Positions 1 to 9,877 of a DNA stretch of 64,000 nt are shown here, piece after piece; position 1 is the stretch's first letter; each line of letters starts with the position of its first letter. Position numbers and translations under genes: made by a program. Below the pieces are notes generated by a model. It was not told the DNA's origin and did not search any database. It saw only the letters and a list, made by a program, of their open reading frames with translations. The stretch comes from Moritella marina ATCC 15381. GTDB lineage: Bacteria > Pseudomonadota > Gammaproteobacteria > Enterobacterales > Moritellaceae. Location: the NCBI RefSeq assembly GCF_008931805.1, contig NZ_CP044399.1, positions 62,001 through 126,000 on the forward strand. The letters run 5' to 3'.

Positions 1-320
1 ATGCGGGTATCAAACGTGAACATATCATACTTGATCCTGGCTTTGGCTTCGGCAAGACCTTAGAGCAGAATTATCAGTTACTGGCTGACACCGCTTTGTT
101 TCATCAATTTGGTTTACCTGTTCTGATTGGCGTTTCACGCAAGTCGATGATCGGTAATTTATTACAGTGTGATGAATCACAGCGATTAGCGGGTAGCCTT
201 GCATGTGCGACTGCCGCTGCTGGCGATGGTGCACAAATTTTACGTGTTCATGATGTACGTGAAACTGCTGATGTATTAGCTGTCGTAGCACAACTTGCTA
301 AGCACGGGTCAAACAAGTAA
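1..320 (+). CDS. folP: Dihydropteroate synthase, C-terminal part (5' end outside window)
   Basis: The frame is open from base 3 to a TAA at 318-320, so the gene starts left of the window and only about 105 of the usual ~280 residues are visible. The enzyme joins p-aminobenzoate to dihydropterin pyrophosphate in folate synthesis in the cytosol. Visible family motifs are DPGFGFGK (fragment residues 11-18) and GVSRKSMIG, the loops that hold pterin and phosphate, followed by a normal C-terminus. glmM follows 89 bases later, the same folP-glmM order as in E. coli. The partial state is a window effect, not a broken gene. Confidence 0.95.
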   Translation, partial: AGIKREHIILDPGFGFGKTLEQNYQLLADTALFHQFGLPVLIGVSRKSMIGNLLQCDESQRLAGSLACATAAAGDGAQILRVHDVRETADVLAVVAQLAKHGSNK

Positions 321-409
321 AGCAAACACAGAATAAAAAACCAAACATTAAATGAATAGACGGGTTGAACTCAATGTTGACTCGTATTAAACGATATTAG
401 GGATTAAAT

Positions 410-1744
410 ATGTCAAGAAAGTATTTTGGTACAGATGGTATCCGTGGCCTTGTAGGTAAAGCACCTATTACTCCTGAATTTGTACTTAAACTAGGTTGGG
501 CTGCAGGTAAAGTACTTGCACAGCAAGGCACTAAAAAAGTATTGATTGGTAAAGATACACGTATCTCTGGCTACATGCTGGAAAGCGCACTCGAGGCTGG
601 TCTATCTGCAGCGGGTCTAGATGCTGCATTCATGGGCCCGATGCCGACACCTGCTGTTGCGTATTTAACCCGAACATTCCGCGCTGAAGCCGGTATTGTG
701 ATCAGTGCATCGCATAACCCATACCATGATAATGGCATTAAATTTTTCTCAGCGAATGGCACGAAACTACCAGACGAAGTCGAACTGGCGATTGAAGCAC
801 AGTTAGAAAAAGAATTGACCTGTGTTGAATCTGCATTACTGGGTAAAGCAGTGCGTATCGATGATGCTGCTGGTCGTTACATCGAATATTGCAAAAGCAC
901 ATTCCCATCACGCGCGAGTCTTAAAGGCCTTAAAATAGTGTTAGATTGTGCTCACGGCGCGACTTATCACATTGCACCAAGCGTATTTAAAGAACTCGGT
1001 GCAGAAATTATTCCGATTGGTGTTAGCCCGAATGGCTTGAACATTAATGATGGCTGTGGTGCGACAGAACCAGCGGCATTAGCTGCACGCGTGCTTGCAG
1101 AAAAAGCTGATTTGGGTGTTGCTTATGATGGTGATGGCGATCGCCTGATGATGGTCGATCACACTGGTTATGTTATTGATGGTGATGAAATTTTGTATAT
1201 CATGGCGCGTGAGGCGCTGCGCAACGGCGAGTTAAAAGGCGGTGTTGTTGGTACATTAATGGCAAATATGGGCTTAGAAGTCGCACTTAAATCTCTCGGG
1301 ATCCCATTTGCACGTAGTGCGGTAGGTGATCGCTATGTCGTGGAAATGTTACTTGAAAAAGGCTGGCGCATTGGTGGTGAGAACTCGGGTCATATTATTT
1401 CACTGGATCACACGACAACAGGTGACGGTATCGTATCGAGCTTGTTAGTGTTAGCGGCTATGATTAACAGTGGTTTAACGCTGCAAGAATTACGTTCTGG
1501 CATGAGCAAGTTCCCACAAGTACTGGTGAATGTACGCTTTAGTGGTGATTCTGATCCATTGCTAGCTGAATCTGTATTAGCTGCGGTTAAAGATGTTGAA
1601 CAAGAGCTTGCAGATCGTGGTCGTGTCTTACTGCGTAAATCAGGTACTGAACCGCTTATCCGCGTGATGGTGGAAGGTGAAGACGAAACGCATGTCTTAG
1701 CACTGGCGAATAAAATTGCTGATGCTGTAAAGGCCACTTTTTAA
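410..1744 (+). CDS. glmM: Phosphoglucosamine mutase
   Basis: Converts glucosamine-6-phosphate to glucosamine-1-phosphate, the step before UDP-GlcNAc synthesis for peptidoglycan and LPS. All four hallmarks of the alpha-D-phosphohexomutase family are present: the phosphoserine loop SASHNP (catalytic Ser101), the Mg-binding DGDGDR (residues 240-245), the sugar-specificity loop GGENSGH (322-328) and the C-terminal phosphate-binding [10 protein letters not shown] (409-418). Length 444 aa is typical. The ATG is preceded by AGGGA at 399-403, six bases upstream. It lies between folP and secG and ends in a long hairpin terminator. Confidence 0.98.
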   Translation: MSRKYFGTDGIRGLVGKAPITPEFVLKLGWAAGKVLAQQGTKKVLIGKDTRISGYMLESALEAGLSAAGLDAAFMGPMPTPAVAYLTRTFRAEAGIVISASHNPYHDNGIKFFSANGTKLPDEVELAIEAQLEKELTCVESALLGKAVRIDDAAGRYIEYCKSTFPSRASLKGLKIVLDCAHGATYHIAPSVFKELGAEIIPIGVSPNGLNINDGCGATEPAALAARVLAEKADLGVAYDGDGDRLMMVDHTGYVIDGDEILYIMAREALRNGELKGGVVGTLMANMGLEVALKSLGIPFARSAVGDRYVVEMLLEKGWRIGGENSGHIISLDHTTTGDGIVSSLLVLAAMINSGLTLQELRSGMSKFPQVLVNVRFSGDSDPLLAESVLAAVKDVEQELADRGRVLLRKSGTEPLIRVMVEGEDETHVLALANKIADAVKATF

Positions 1745-1763
1745 CCCTACATAAACCATATAG

Positions 1764-1839
1764 ACAATGAATTAAGGCTTATTAGTGTACCGCAAGTGAT
1801 GTTGTTTTGTGCTAAAGCCTTTTATTCATTGTTTTTTTT
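1764..1839 (+). terminator. Rho-independent terminator after glmM
   Basis: Long inverted repeat: ACAATGAATTAAGGCTT at 1764-1780 pairs, with small bulges, with the AAAGCC...TTCATTGT arm at 1814-1831, and a run of seven T follows. The loop is about 33 bases, longer than usual. It sits 20 bases after the glmM stop and separates glmM from secG. Confidence 0.75.
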
Positions 1840-1941
1840 AATAATCAGCTTGCAACTAGAGTAGAGGTTAGATAATATCTGCTTCGCTTTACCACTTGTC
1901 GTGATTTAGTTAGAGATTGACTGAATGTCGGATCAAGTGTC

Positions 1942-1958
1942 CCTTACCTCGGGTAAGG
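1942..1958 (+). promoter_or_regulatory. Small perfect hairpin in the secG leader
   Basis: CCTTACC (1942-1948), loop TCG, GGTAAGG (1952-1958) form a perfect 7-bp stem about 46 bases upstream of the secG start. No T run follows, so it is unlikely to be a terminator. It may be a leader hairpin or an operator; function unknown. Confidence 0.4.
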
Positions 1959-2004
1959 ATGTTCGATAAAGCTATATTAAACCTTTTGAGATTTAGGTAT
2001 TAAA

Positions 2005-2325
2005 ATGTACGAAGTTATTATTGTTATTTACTTAATTGTTGCACTTGCAATCATCGGATTCGTTCTTATGCAGCAAGGCAAAGGCGCTGATATGGGTGCT
2101 AGCTTTGGTTCTGGCGGTTCAAATACTGTATTTGGTTCTGGCGGTTCAGGTAACTTTTTAACTCGCGTTACAGCTATACTTGCTGTTGTGTTTTTTGCTT
2201 TAAGCCTAGTGCTTGGTAATTTATCTACGCAATCTGAAACTGATGTGATTCTAGACGCTGAAAAACCAGTAATCACAAGTGATGTGCCAGTATCGCCAGT
2301 AGACAACAGCGACGTACCTCAATAA
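2005..2325 (+). CDS. secG: Preprotein translocase subunit SecG
   Basis: Small inner-membrane subunit of the SecYEG protein-export channel. The 106-residue product has two hydrophobic segments (about residues 3-21 and 52-70) joined by the glycine/serine-rich loop typical of SecG, with MQQGKGADMGASFGSG at the end of helix 1. The C-terminal tail is acidic and poorly conserved, as in the family. As in E. coli, it is followed directly by tRNA-Leu(GAG). Confidence 0.95.
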   Translation: MYEVIIVIYLIVALAIIGFVLMQQGKGADMGASFGSGGSNTVFGSGGSGNFLTRVTAILAVVFFALSLVLGNLSTQSETDVILDAEKPVITSDVPVSPVDNSDVPQ

Positions 2326-2447
2326 GCATTAAGCTTGGTGATTTAATTATCTGCTAGCTTAAGGCATTATGTAGTAAGACTAAGTTACAAATATTACCTC
2401 AAATTAATGATGTAACTTATAAAAAGAAAGAATAAATTTAGTATTGC

Positions 2448-2532
2448 GCGGATGTGGCGGAATTGGTAGACGCGCCAGCTTGAGGGGTTGGTGACTTAGG
2501 TCGTGGGGGTTCAAGTCCCCCCATCCGCACCA
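2448..2532 (+). tRNA. leuU: tRNA-Leu (anticodon GAG), CCA encoded
   Basis: 85-nt class II tRNA. Acceptor arms GCGGATG (2448-2454) and CATCCGC (2522-2528) are followed by ACCA. The anticodon loop TTGAGGG has GAG at positions 34-36. A long variable arm and the T loop TTCAAGT are visible. Placement after secG matches leuU of E. coli. Confidence 0.96.
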
Positions 2533-2555
2533 CTAAATTTATAAGAATAAATATT

Positions 2556-2587
2556 AAAAGCTGATTCATTATGAATCGGCTTTTTTT
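2556..2587 (+). terminator. Rho-independent terminator after tRNA-Leu
   Basis: AAAAGCTGATTCAT pairs with ATGAATCGGCTTTT (one G-T pair) around a very small loop, then a T run at 2581-2587. It lies 24 bases after the tRNA 3' end. Confidence 0.8.
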
Positions 2588-2707
2588 GTTTTTATTGAAG
2601 CATTTAATTATTGCTATCAGTTTTACTGTTAACTTTAGTATTAAAGTTAATTTGGCCTTGCTTATTACTACCGCAATAGCCTATAATCAGCGCAGTAAGA
2701 ACATTGT

Positions 2708-2784
<77 letters not shown>

Positions 2785-2944
2785 GTTCTTATACCTGTTG
2801 ATAGGGCTAGTCAGCAGTGTGCAAATAGCATTACTTAAATTTATTTTTATCTCGATAAATTTAATTTACGTAATTCTATTGGCTTCTTGTTTATTATTTA
2901 TTTAATAAGCGCCACGCAAGTGGATTACAAGGTCTAGTAGTAAG

Positions 2945-2977
2945 AAGCCTCGCCTTATAGTCGGGGCTTTTTTATTT
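2945..2977 (+). terminator. Terminator between tRNA-fMet and rimP
   Basis: AAGCCTCG (2945-2952) pairs with CGGGGCTT (2962-2969), one G-T pair, followed by a T-rich tract to 2980. A second, weaker GGGC/GCCC hairpin with six T follows at 2988-3006. In E. coli the metY-rimP-nusA leader is partly read through, so these may attenuate and not fully block. Confidence 0.75.
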
Positions 2978-3023
2978 TTTAAATTACGGGCATATGCCCT
3001 TTTTTCGTTTTTAGGGGGTTGTT

Positions 3024-3482
3024 TTGGCGAGTTTAGAACAAACACTAACTGAATTGTTAGAACCAACAGTTGAAATGTTAGGTTTTGACCTTATCGGTAT
3101 TGAGTTCACACGCGCGGGTAAACACTCGACATTACTTGTTTATATCGATCATGAAAATGGTATTTTTGTTGATGACTGTTCGAAAGTAAGTCATCAAATT
3201 AGCGCCATTATGGATGTTGAAGATCCAATTACTACGGAGTACTTCTTAGAGGTATCTTCACCTGGTATGGAACGTCCATTATTTAAAGTTGCACATTACG
3301 CTGAGTACTGTGGTTCTGAAATTAAAGCATTATTACGTATGGCTGTTAATGGTCGTCGTAAGTTTAAAGGCGTAATCAAAAGTGTTGATGGTGAGATGAT
3401 CACTGTAACAATTGATGGCAAAGACGAAGTCTTAGCACACGCAAATATCCAAAAAGCAAATATAGTTCCAAAATTTGACTAA
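3024..3482 (+). CDS. rimP: Ribosome maturation factor RimP
   Basis: Cytosolic factor needed for 30S subunit maturation. The 152-residue length and N-terminus [14 protein letters not shown] line up with the family (E. coli RimP is 150 aa), which fixes an unusual TTG start at 3024. An AGGGGG ribosome-binding site at 3013-3018 supports it. No ATG lies near enough to replace it. First gene of the rimP-nusA-infB-rbfA-truB run, 14 bases before nusA. Confidence 0.95.
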   Translation: MASLEQTLTELLEPTVEMLGFDLIGIEFTRAGKHSTLLVYIDHENGIFVDDCSKVSHQISAIMDVEDPITTEYFLEVSSPGMERPLFKVAHYAEYCGSEIKALLRMAVNGRRKFKGVIKSVDGEMITVTIDGKDEVLAHANIQKANIVPKFD

Positions 3483-3496
3483 CGAGGCGTCCGGGA

Positions 3497-4996
3497 ATGA
3501 ATAAAGAAATTCTGTTAGTTGTTGATGCAGTTTCTAACGAGAAAGCACTACCTCGTGAGAAAATTTTCGAAGCGATGGAAATTGCTTTAGCAACAGCGAC
3601 TAAAAAACGATATGAAGGCGAAATTGAAGTTCGTGTTGAAATTGACCGTAAAACCGGTAATTTTGAAACGTTCCGTCGCTGGCTTGTAATCGATGATAAA
3701 GGTGAAGCATTAGAAAACCCTTTCTCTGAAATTACCCTGGACGCTGCTAAATTTGATGATGAAACCATCGAAGTGGGTGGTTACATTGAAGATACAATTG
3801 AATCAGTTGTATTTGACCGTGTAACAACGCAAACAGCCAAGCAAGTAATCATTCAAAAAGTACGTGAAGCAGAACGCGATTTAATCGTTCAGCAATACGC
3901 TAAACACGAAGGTGAGCTAATCACTGGTTTAGTTAAACGTGCTAACCGTGAAACTGTGGTATTAGATCTGGGTAACAATGCTGAAGCAGTAATGTTTAAA
4001 GACGAAATGCTACCACGTGAATCATTCCGTACAGGCGATCGCATTAAAGGCTTACTGAAAGAAGTAAAACCTGAAGCGCGTGGCACTCAGCTATTTATTA
4101 GCCGTGCATGTAACGAAATGCTAATCGAATTGTTCCGCGTAGAAGTGCCTGAATTCAACGAAGAGATGCTTGAACTTAAAGCCGCTGCTCGTGATCCAGG
4201 TTCGCGCGCTAAGATTGCTGTTAAATCTAACGACAAACGTATCGACCCTGTTGGTGCTTGTGTTGGTATGCGTGGCGCACGTGTACAAGCCGTTTCAAGT
4301 GAACTTAACGGTGAACGTGTTGATATTATCCTTTGGGATGATAACCCAGCACAATTCGTTATCAATGCAATGGCGCCTGCTGAAGTTGCTTCTATTATTG
4401 TTGACGAAGATCAACACTCAATGGATATTGCGGTTGAGCAAGATAACCTAGCACAAGCAATTGGCCGTAACGGTCAAAACGTACGTCTAGCGTCACAACT
4501 TACGGGTTGGGAACTAAACGTGATGACAGTTGCTGAAGCGAACGAAAAACACCAGAAAGAAAACGACCGTTTGATGAATATCTTCACTGATAAATTAGAT
4601 ATCGATGAAGATATGGCTGAATTACTGATCGGCGAAGGTTTCTCTTCTCTAGAAGAAATCGCGTATGTACCAGTTAATGAATTCTTACAAATCGATGGTT
4701 TTGATGAAGATCTAGTTGATGAATTACGTTCACGTGCTAAAAACGCACTAACGACATCTGCACTTGCTGCAGAAGAATCACTAGAAGGTGCAGAACCAAG
4801 TGCAGATTTATTAGCGCTTGAAGGCTTAGAGAAGCACCTAGCTTATGTACTTGCAAGCATCGGAGTAACTACTCTGGAAGAGCTGGCTGAACAAGGCATC
4901 GACGATTTAAGCGAAATTGAAGAGTTAACGGATGAACGTGCTGGTGAATTAATTATGGCTGCACGTAATATCTGTTGGTTCAGTGATAGCGAATAA
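3497..4996 (+). CDS. nusA: Transcription termination/antitermination factor NusA
   Basis: RNA polymerase-associated factor that controls pausing, termination and antitermination. 499 aa (E. coli 495). Visible order: N-terminal polymerase-binding domain (1 to ~130), S1 domain (~135-200, [20 protein letters not shown]), KH1 and KH2 (~205-345, including [22 protein letters not shown] and [13 protein letters not shown]) and two C-terminal acidic repeats (~365-425 and ~440-495). The C-terminal repeats are the gammaproteobacterial form. Co-directional with rimP and infB (26-base gap). Confidence 0.98.
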   Translation: MNKEILLVVDAVSNEKALPREKIFEAMEIALATATKKRYEGEIEVRVEIDRKTGNFETFRRWLVIDDKGEALENPFSEITLDAAKFDDETIEVGGYIEDTIESVVFDRVTTQTAKQVIIQKVREAERDLIVQQYAKHEGELITGLVKRANRETVVLDLGNNAEAVMFKDEMLPRESFRTGDRIKGLLKEVKPEARGTQLFISRACNEMLIELFRVEVPEFNEEMLELKAAARDPGSRAKIAVKSNDKRIDPVGACVGMRGARVQAVSSELNGERVDIILWDDNPAQFVINAMAPAEVASIIVDEDQHSMDIAVEQDNLAQAIGRNGQNVRLASQLTGWELNVMTVAEANEKHQKENDRLMNIFTDKLDIDEDMAELLIGEGFSSLEEIAYVPVNEFLQIDGFDEDLVDELRSRAKNALTTSALAAEESLEGAEPSADLLALEGLEKHLAYVLASIGVTTLEELAEQGIDDLSEIEELTDERAGELIMAARNICWFSDSE

Positions 4997-5022
4997 TAAC
5001 GCGAAGAGAGGGATCGAATTAC

Positions 5023-7719
5023 ATGGCAGATGTATCAATTACAAAATTGGCCGAGGATATCGGTACGACTGTTGATCGCCTAGTACAACAATTCTCTGAT
5101 GCTGGTATAGCAAAAGCGAACGATAGTACGGTTAATGAAGGTGAAAAGCAGACACTACTTGTGCACTTAAGTGAACAACACGGTAGTGATACGGCTGAGC
5201 CAAGTCGCTTAACATTACAACGCAAAACCAAAAGCACGCTTAGCGTAGCAAGCGGTGGCGGTAAGCAGAAATCAGTAGCAGTAGAAGTACGTAAAAAACG
5301 TACTTACGTAAAACGTACTGCCGCTGAAGATGAAGCGCAATTAGCAGAAGAAAAAGCTGCTGCAGAAGCAGCTGAATTAAAAGCACAAGCTGAAGCGAAA
5401 GCTCAAGCAAAAGCACAAGCTGATGCTCAAGCAAAAGAAAAAGCAGACGCTGAAGCAAAAGCAAAACGTGATGCTGCAGATAAAGCAAAACGTGACACAA
5501 AACAGAAAACTACTAAATCAAAAGAGGCAGATGATATGGCGAAGCGCGAAGCGGAAGCGTTGAAGCAGAAGCAAGAGCAGGAAGCCACTCGTAAAGCTGA
5601 GCTGGAAGCTCAACAAAAAGCTGAAGAAGCACGTAAATTAGCAGAAGAAAACTCTGGACGTTGGGCTGCAGAAGAAGCTGAACGTGCAAAAACAGAGAAG
5701 TCGGCTGATTACCACGTAACAACATCTACACATGCGCAAGCAGCTGAAGATGATGCTGATGCACAGGCGCAAAAAGGTGAACGTAAGAAAAAACCTGTTG
5801 CACCTGTAACTGAAGCTGCCAAACCTGCACCAAAAGGTAAAGGTAAAGCACGTAAAGCGAAAGGTCGTAAGCCTGATAACCGTTATAACCGTCATCAAGG
5901 TAAATCTGTTAACGCACCTGAAGGCATGCAGCAGGGCTTCAACAAGCCAGTTGCTAAAGTTGAACGTGATGTTCGCATCGGTGAAACGATCAGTGTTAGT
6001 GAATTAGCACAAAAAATGGCAATCAAAGCGACTGAAATCATCAAATATATGATGAAGCAGGGCTCTATGGTTACTATTAACCAAGTACTTGATCAAGAAA
6101 CTGCACAACTTGTTGCGGAAGACATGGGTCATAAAGTTATCTTGGTTAAAGAGAATGCTTTAGAAGAAGCTGTATTAGCTGACGCGCAAGATGTAACACA
6201 AGGTGTTAAAGTTACTCGTGCACCAGTTGTTACTATCATGGGTCACGTTGATCATGGTAAAACATCACTACTAGATTATATCCGTCGCGCTAAAGTTGCA
6301 GACGGTGAAGCCGGTGGTATTACACAGCATATTGGTGCTTACCACGTTGAAACTGAAAACGGCATGGTGTCTTTCCTTGATACTCCTGGTCACGCGGCGT
6401 TTACGTCAATGCGTGCTCGTGGTGCTCAAGCAACTGATATTGTTGTTCTTGTTGTTGCTGCAGACGATGGTGTTATGCCACAAACAATCGAAGCTATCCA
6501 CCATGCGAAAGCAGCGGGTGTGCCACTGATTATTGCTGTGAACAAGATGGATAAAGAAGGTGCTGATACAGACCGCGTTAAGAGTGAACTAGCTCAACAC
6601 AACGTTATGCCAGAAGACTGGGGCGGCGAAAACATGTTTGTTTATGTTTCTGCTAAAGCGGGTACTGGTGTTGATGAACTACTTGAAGCTATCTTATTAC
6701 AAGCTGACGTATTAGAACTAGAAGCGGTTGCTACTGGTCCTGCTGCGGGTGTTGTTATTGAATCTCGTCTTGATAAAGGTCGTGGTCCAGTTGCAACTGT
6801 ACTTGTACAACAAGGTGAATTAAAACAAGGCGATATCGTTCTTTGTGGTCTAGAATACGGCCGTGTTCGTGCAATGCGCGATGAGAATGGTAAAGCAATC
6901 GAATCTGCTGGTCCTTCTATTCCTGTAGAGATCCTAGGTCTTTCTGGTGTGCCTCAATCAGGTGATGAAGCAACAGTTGTTCGTGATGAGAAGAAAGCAC
7001 GTGAAGTTGCGCTTTACCGTCAAGGTAAATTCCGTGATGTTAAACTTGCTCGTCAACAGAAATCTAAACTTGATAACATGTTTGCGAACATGGAAGCGGG
7101 CGAAGTTTCTGAGCTTAACATCGTGCTTAAAGCTGATGTTCAAGGTTCACTTGAAGCACTTTGTGATTCACTAGTGAAACTATCAACTGACGAAGTTAAA
7201 GTAGCAATCATCACACGTGGTGTTGGTGGTATTACTGAAACTGACGTGACACTAGCTGCTGCATCAAACGCAATCGTACTTGGTTTCAACGTACGTGCTG
7301 ACGCAAAAGCGCGTGAAGTTGTAAGCAACGAAAGTGTTGATTTACGTTACTACAGCGTTATCTATGATGTAATTGATGAAGTTAGACAAGCGATGAGCGG
7401 TCTGCTTGCACCTGAGTTCCGTCAAGAAATCATTGGTCTGGCTGAAGTTCGTGATGTATTCAAATCACCTAAAATCGGTTCTATTGCTGGTTGTATGGTT
7501 ACTGAAGGTATCATCAAACGTAGCGCACCAATCCGTGTACTACGTGATAACATCGTTATCTACGAAGGTGAGCTTGAATCTCTACGTCGCTTTAAAGATG
7601 ACGTACAAGAAGTTCGTATGGGTATTGAATGTGGTATCGGCGTTAAGAACTATAACGACGTACGCGTTGGTGACCAAATCGAAGTATTCGAAACTGTTGA
7701 AATTAAACGTACTCTGTAA
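5023..7719 (+). CDS. infB: Translation initiation factor IF-2
   Basis: GTPase that places initiator tRNA on the ribosome. 898 aa (E. coli 890). Order: IF2_N1 domain (1 to ~50), a long Lys/Ala/Glu-rich charged linker (~90-230), a second IF2_N domain (~315-365), then the G domain with G1 GHVDHGKT near residue 405, G3 DTPGH and G4 NKMDK, and domains II-IV to the end. Shorter isoforms made from internal starts are known in E. coli; I could not fix such a start here. Confidence 0.98.
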   Translation: MADVSITKLAEDIGTTVDRLVQQFSDAGIAKANDSTVNEGEKQTLLVHLSEQHGSDTAEPSRLTLQRKTKSTLSVASGGGKQKSVAVEVRKKRTYVKRTAAEDEAQLAEEKAAAEAAELKAQAEAKAQAKAQADAQAKEKADAEAKAKRDAADKAKRDTKQKTTKSKEADDMAKREAEALKQKQEQEATRKAELEAQQKAEEARKLAEENSGRWAAEEAERAKTEKSADYHVTTSTHAQAAEDDADAQAQKGERKKKPVAPVTEAAKPAPKGKGKARKAKGRKPDNRYNRHQGKSVNAPEGMQQGFNKPVAKVERDVRIGETISVSELAQKMAIKATEIIKYMMKQGSMVTINQVLDQETAQLVAEDMGHKVILVKENALEEAVLADAQDVTQGVKVTRAPVVTIMGHVDHGKTSLLDYIRRAKVADGEAGGITQHIGAYHVETENGMVSFLDTPGHAAFTSMRARGAQATDIVVLVVAADDGVMPQTIEAIHHAKAAGVPLIIAVNKMDKEGADTDRVKSELAQHNVMPEDWGGENMFVYVSAKAGTGVDELLEAILLQADVLELEAVATGPAAGVVIESRLDKGRGPVATVLVQQGELKQGDIVLCGLEYGRVRAMRDENGKAIESAGPSIPVEILGLSGVPQSGDEATVVRDEKKAREVALYRQGKFRDVKLARQQKSKLDNMFANMEAGEVSELNIVLKADVQGSLEALCDSLVKLSTDEVKVAIITRGVGGITETDVTLAAASNAIVLGFNVRADAKAREVVSNESVDLRYYSVIYDVIDEVRQAMSGLLAPEFRQEIIGLAEVRDVFKSPKIGSIAGCMVTEGIIKRSAPIRVLRDNIVIYEGELESLRRFKDDVQEVRMGIECGIGVKNYNDVRVGDQIEVFETVEIKRTL

Positions 7720-7752
7720 CGATTAATTGCTCGGTTCGATAAAAATAATTTG

Positions 7753-7779
7753 ATGGGGGCCTTAGGTCCCCATTTTCCT
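7753..7779 (+). terminator. Hairpin between infB and rbfA
   Basis: ATGGGGGCC (7753-7761), loop TTA, GGTCCCCAT (7765-7773) with one G-T pair, followed by TTTCCTTT. The T tract is interrupted, so it is probably a weak terminator or processing hairpin that lowers rbfA-truB expression relative to infB. rbfA starts 18 bases further on, after AGAGGAA. Confidence 0.6.
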
Positions 7780-7796
7780 TTAGAGGAATTTTAAAA

Positions 7797-8222
7797 ATGG
7801 CTAAAGAATTCAGTCGTTCTCGTCGTGTTGCTCAGCAACTACAACAAGAAATCGCACGTATTTTACAACGTGAAGTAAAAGATCCGCGTGTTGGTATGGT
7901 AACAGTATCAAGTATCGATCTATCTCGTGATCTATCTTACGCAAAAGTATATGTTACTTTCTTCAACATCGATAATGATGAAGAGCGTATCAAAGATGGT
8001 ATTGCAGCACTAGATACAGCAAGTGGTTATATCCGCTCATTAGTGGGTAGCTCTATGAAGCTACGTATCGTGCCTGAACTACGTTTCATCTATGACAATA
8101 CACTTGTTGAAGGTATGCGTCTTTCAAGCTTAGTAACTGAAGTACGTGCTAAAGATAAAAAGCTGCAAGATGATTACGGTACTACGGCAGATGAAAAAGA
8201 CGCTTCTGAAGGAGAGTCTTAG
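7797..8222 (+). CDS. rbfA: 30S ribosome-binding factor RbfA
   Basis: Late 30S assembly factor, also important in cold adaptation in E. coli. 141 aa with the KH-like RbfA fold: [18 protein letters not shown] at the N-terminus, [18 protein letters not shown] in the centre and VPELRFIYD near residue 97. The C-terminal tail ([10 protein letters not shown]) is acidic. The ATG follows an AGAGGAA site. Its end carries the ribosome-binding site of truB, two bases downstream. Confidence 0.96.
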   Translation: MAKEFSRSRRVAQQLQQEIARILQREVKDPRVGMVTVSSIDLSRDLSYAKVYVTFFNIDNDEERIKDGIAALDTASGYIRSLVGSSMKLRIVPELRFIYDNTLVEGMRLSSLVTEVRAKDKKLQDDYGTTADEKDASEGES

Positions 8223-8224
8223 TC

Positions 8225-9190
8225 ATGTCTGGACGTCGTCGTCGCTGGAATGGCCGTGATGTACATGGTGTATTCTTGTTGGATAAACCAACAGGCATTA
8301 GCTCAAACGATGCATTACAGCGTGTTAAGAAAATTTTCTTTGCTGCCAAAGCGGGTCACACTGGCGCTTTAGATCCACTTGCGACTGGTATGTTACCGCT
8401 CTGCTTTGGTGAAGCAACGAAGTTTTCACAATTCTTGCTTGATTCAGACAAGCGTTACATCGTAACGGCAAAGCTGGGTGAACGTACGGATACATCTGAT
8501 TCACATGGCGAGATCGTGCAAACGCGCACCGTTAATGTGAGCGATGCTGAGTTGTTAATTGCGCTTGATACTTTCCGTGGTGACACGAAGCAAGTACCGT
8601 CAATGTTTTCGGCATTGAAACACGAAGGCAAGCCTTTGTACTGGTATGCGCGTCAAGGTATCTTTATCGATCGCCCTGCACGTCCTATTTCAGTTTTTGA
8701 ACTTAAATTATTAAGTTTTGAAAATGATGAAGTTAACTTAGAAATTCACGTGAGTAAGGGTACATATATCCGTACTATCGTTGATGATTTAGGGGAGCTA
8801 CTAGGCTGCGGTGCACACGTCTCTATGTTACGCCGTATTGGTGTTAGCGCTTATCCAGCAGAACGTATGATGACGTTTGAACAGCTGGAAGAGATGGTTG
8901 AACAAGCGAAAGCAGCGGGTGTTGAACCGAAAGATGTACTTGATCCGTTACTGATGCCACTTGATTCAGCGGTAAGTCATTTACCTGAAGCGAACATGAG
9001 TGAAGAAACGGGCGGTTTTGTATTACATGGGCAACCTGTTGTAGTACCGAACACGCCAGAGTCTGGCTTAGTGCGCATGACGGTTGGTGACGAGCGTGCT
9101 TTCATTGGCGTTGGTGCTATCGATGACCAAGGCAGAGTGGCTCCTAAACGTATCGTTAATTACGAAACGCAGGCGCGCGAAGCAAAATAA
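8225..9190 (+). CDS. truB: tRNA pseudouridine-55 synthase TruB
   Basis: Isomerises U55 in the T loop of nearly all tRNAs. 321 aa (E. coli 314). The catalytic aspartate is Asp50 in [15 protein letters not shown]. The thumb-loop and [13 protein letters not shown] motifs are present and the C-terminal PUA-like region follows residue ~250. It starts two bases after the rbfA stop, so the pair is probably translationally coupled through the GGAGAG inside rbfA. Confidence 0.97.
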   Translation: MSGRRRRWNGRDVHGVFLLDKPTGISSNDALQRVKKIFFAAKAGHTGALDPLATGMLPLCFGEATKFSQFLLDSDKRYIVTAKLGERTDTSDSHGEIVQTRTVNVSDAELLIALDTFRGDTKQVPSMFSALKHEGKPLYWYARQGIFIDRPARPISVFELKLLSFENDEVNLEIHVSKGTYIRTIVDDLGELLGCGAHVSMLRRIGVSAYPAERMMTFEQLEEMVEQAKAAGVEPKDVLDPLLMPLDSAVSHLPEANMSEETGGFVLHGQPVVVPNTPESGLVRMTVGDERAFIGVGAIDDQGRVAPKRIVNYETQAREAK

Positions 9191-9222
9191 GTTCATTATT
9201 CATATGTGTTTAATGAATGCGA

Positions 9223-9259
9223 TAAAAGGCATTATTACCCAGGTAATAGTGCCTTTTTT
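9223..9259 (+). terminator. Rho-independent terminator after truB
   Basis: AAAAGGCATTATTACC pairs with GGTAATAGTGCCTTTT (one G-T pair) around CA, and a T run reaches 9259. It ends the nusA-infB operon before the separate rpsO promoter. Confidence 0.85.
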
Positions 9260-9299
9260 ATACGCCTTTTTTTGTTTGTCTATTCAGGGCTAAAAATGA

Positions 9300-9328
9300 T
9301 TGCAGGAATTAAGCTAGATCTGTATACT
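9300..9328 (+). promoter_or_regulatory. Sigma-70 promoter of rpsO
   Basis: TTGCAG at 9300-9305 and TATACT at 9323-9328 with a 17-base spacer, close to consensus. It lies just after the truB terminator and about 70 bases upstream of the rpsO ATG, leaving a structured leader. Confidence 0.75.
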
Positions 9329-9339
9329 CCGCGGTTCTT

Positions 9340-9369
9340 CTTATAGCTGAACGAGTGGTCGGCTATAAG
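9340..9369 (+). promoter_or_regulatory. Leader hairpin of rpsO, probable S15 autoregulatory site
   Basis: CTTATAGCTGA (9340-9350) pairs with TCGGCTATAAG (9359-9369), one G-T pair, around an 8-base loop. In E. coli S15 represses its own translation by binding a leader structure next to the start. The position between promoter and ribosome-binding site fits, but the fold is inferred by eye. Confidence 0.5.
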
Positions 9370-9396
9370 CTATTTATCTATATTGGAGATTCCACT

Positions 9397-9666
9397 ATGT
9401 CATTAAGCGCTGAAGCTAAAGCAGTAATCGTTGCAGATTTCGCACGTCAAGAAGGCGACACAGGTTCAACTGAAGTTCAAGTTGCACTTCTAACTGCACA
9501 AATCAACCACCTTCAAGGTCACTTCAAGAAGCACATCCATGATCACCACAGCCGTCGTGGTCTATTACGTATGGTTGCTAGCCGTCGTAAACTTCTTGAC
9601 TACCTAAAACGTACTGAAAACGTACGTTATGCAGATCTTATTGCACGTCTAGGTCTACGTCGTTAA
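9397..9666 (+). CDS. rpsO: 30S ribosomal protein S15
   Basis: Small-subunit protein that binds 16S rRNA (h20-h22) and bridges to 23S rRNA. 89 aa from MSLSAEAK, identical in length to E. coli S15, with conserved [24 protein letters not shown]. The ATG at 9397 is chosen because a TTGGAGAT site lies just upstream and the family start matches. An in-frame GTG at 9355 would add 14 residues and fall in the leader hairpin. Own promoter and terminator; pnp follows. Confidence 0.97.
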   Translation: MSLSAEAKAVIVADFARQEGDTGSTEVQVALLTAQINHLQGHFKKHIHDHHSRRGLLRMVASRRKLLDYLKRTENVRYADLIARLGLRR

Positions 9667-9706
9667 TCGACGATTAATTTGACGTCTACGGACAACAGAT
9701 TATAAG

Positions 9707-9731
9707 AAAGGAGCCAATTTGGCTCCTTTTT
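9707..9731 (+). terminator. Rho-independent terminator after rpsO
   Basis: AAAGGAGCCAA and TTGGCTCCTTT form an almost perfect hairpin with a T run at 9727-9731. In E. coli the rpsO-pnp intergenic region also holds a terminator that is partly read through. Confidence 0.85.
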
Positions 9732-9805
9732 GCTGTTAAATTTACCTGAAAATGCCCCCTCATTACGTTATTTTCCAACTTATTTCACTATTTCCAATAC
9801 TTACA

Positions 9806-9835
9806 TTGCCCTTTAATTTTTTTATGCAGTATACT
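9806..9835 (+). promoter_or_regulatory. Sigma-70 promoter of pnp
   Basis: TTGCCC (9806-9811) and TATACT (9830-9835) with an 18-base spacer, followed by about 40 bases to the GTG start. Its presence after the rpsO terminator suggests pnp can be transcribed alone. Confidence 0.6.
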
Positions 9836-9877
9836 TAGCGACGAAATTAAAGAGACATTAAAGATTAAGGACAAAGA

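Noticed and set aside
5240-5898. Several long antisense frames within infB
   Set aside because: They mirror the repetitive Lys/Ala/Glu codons of the IF-2 linker; leucine-rich nonsense products.
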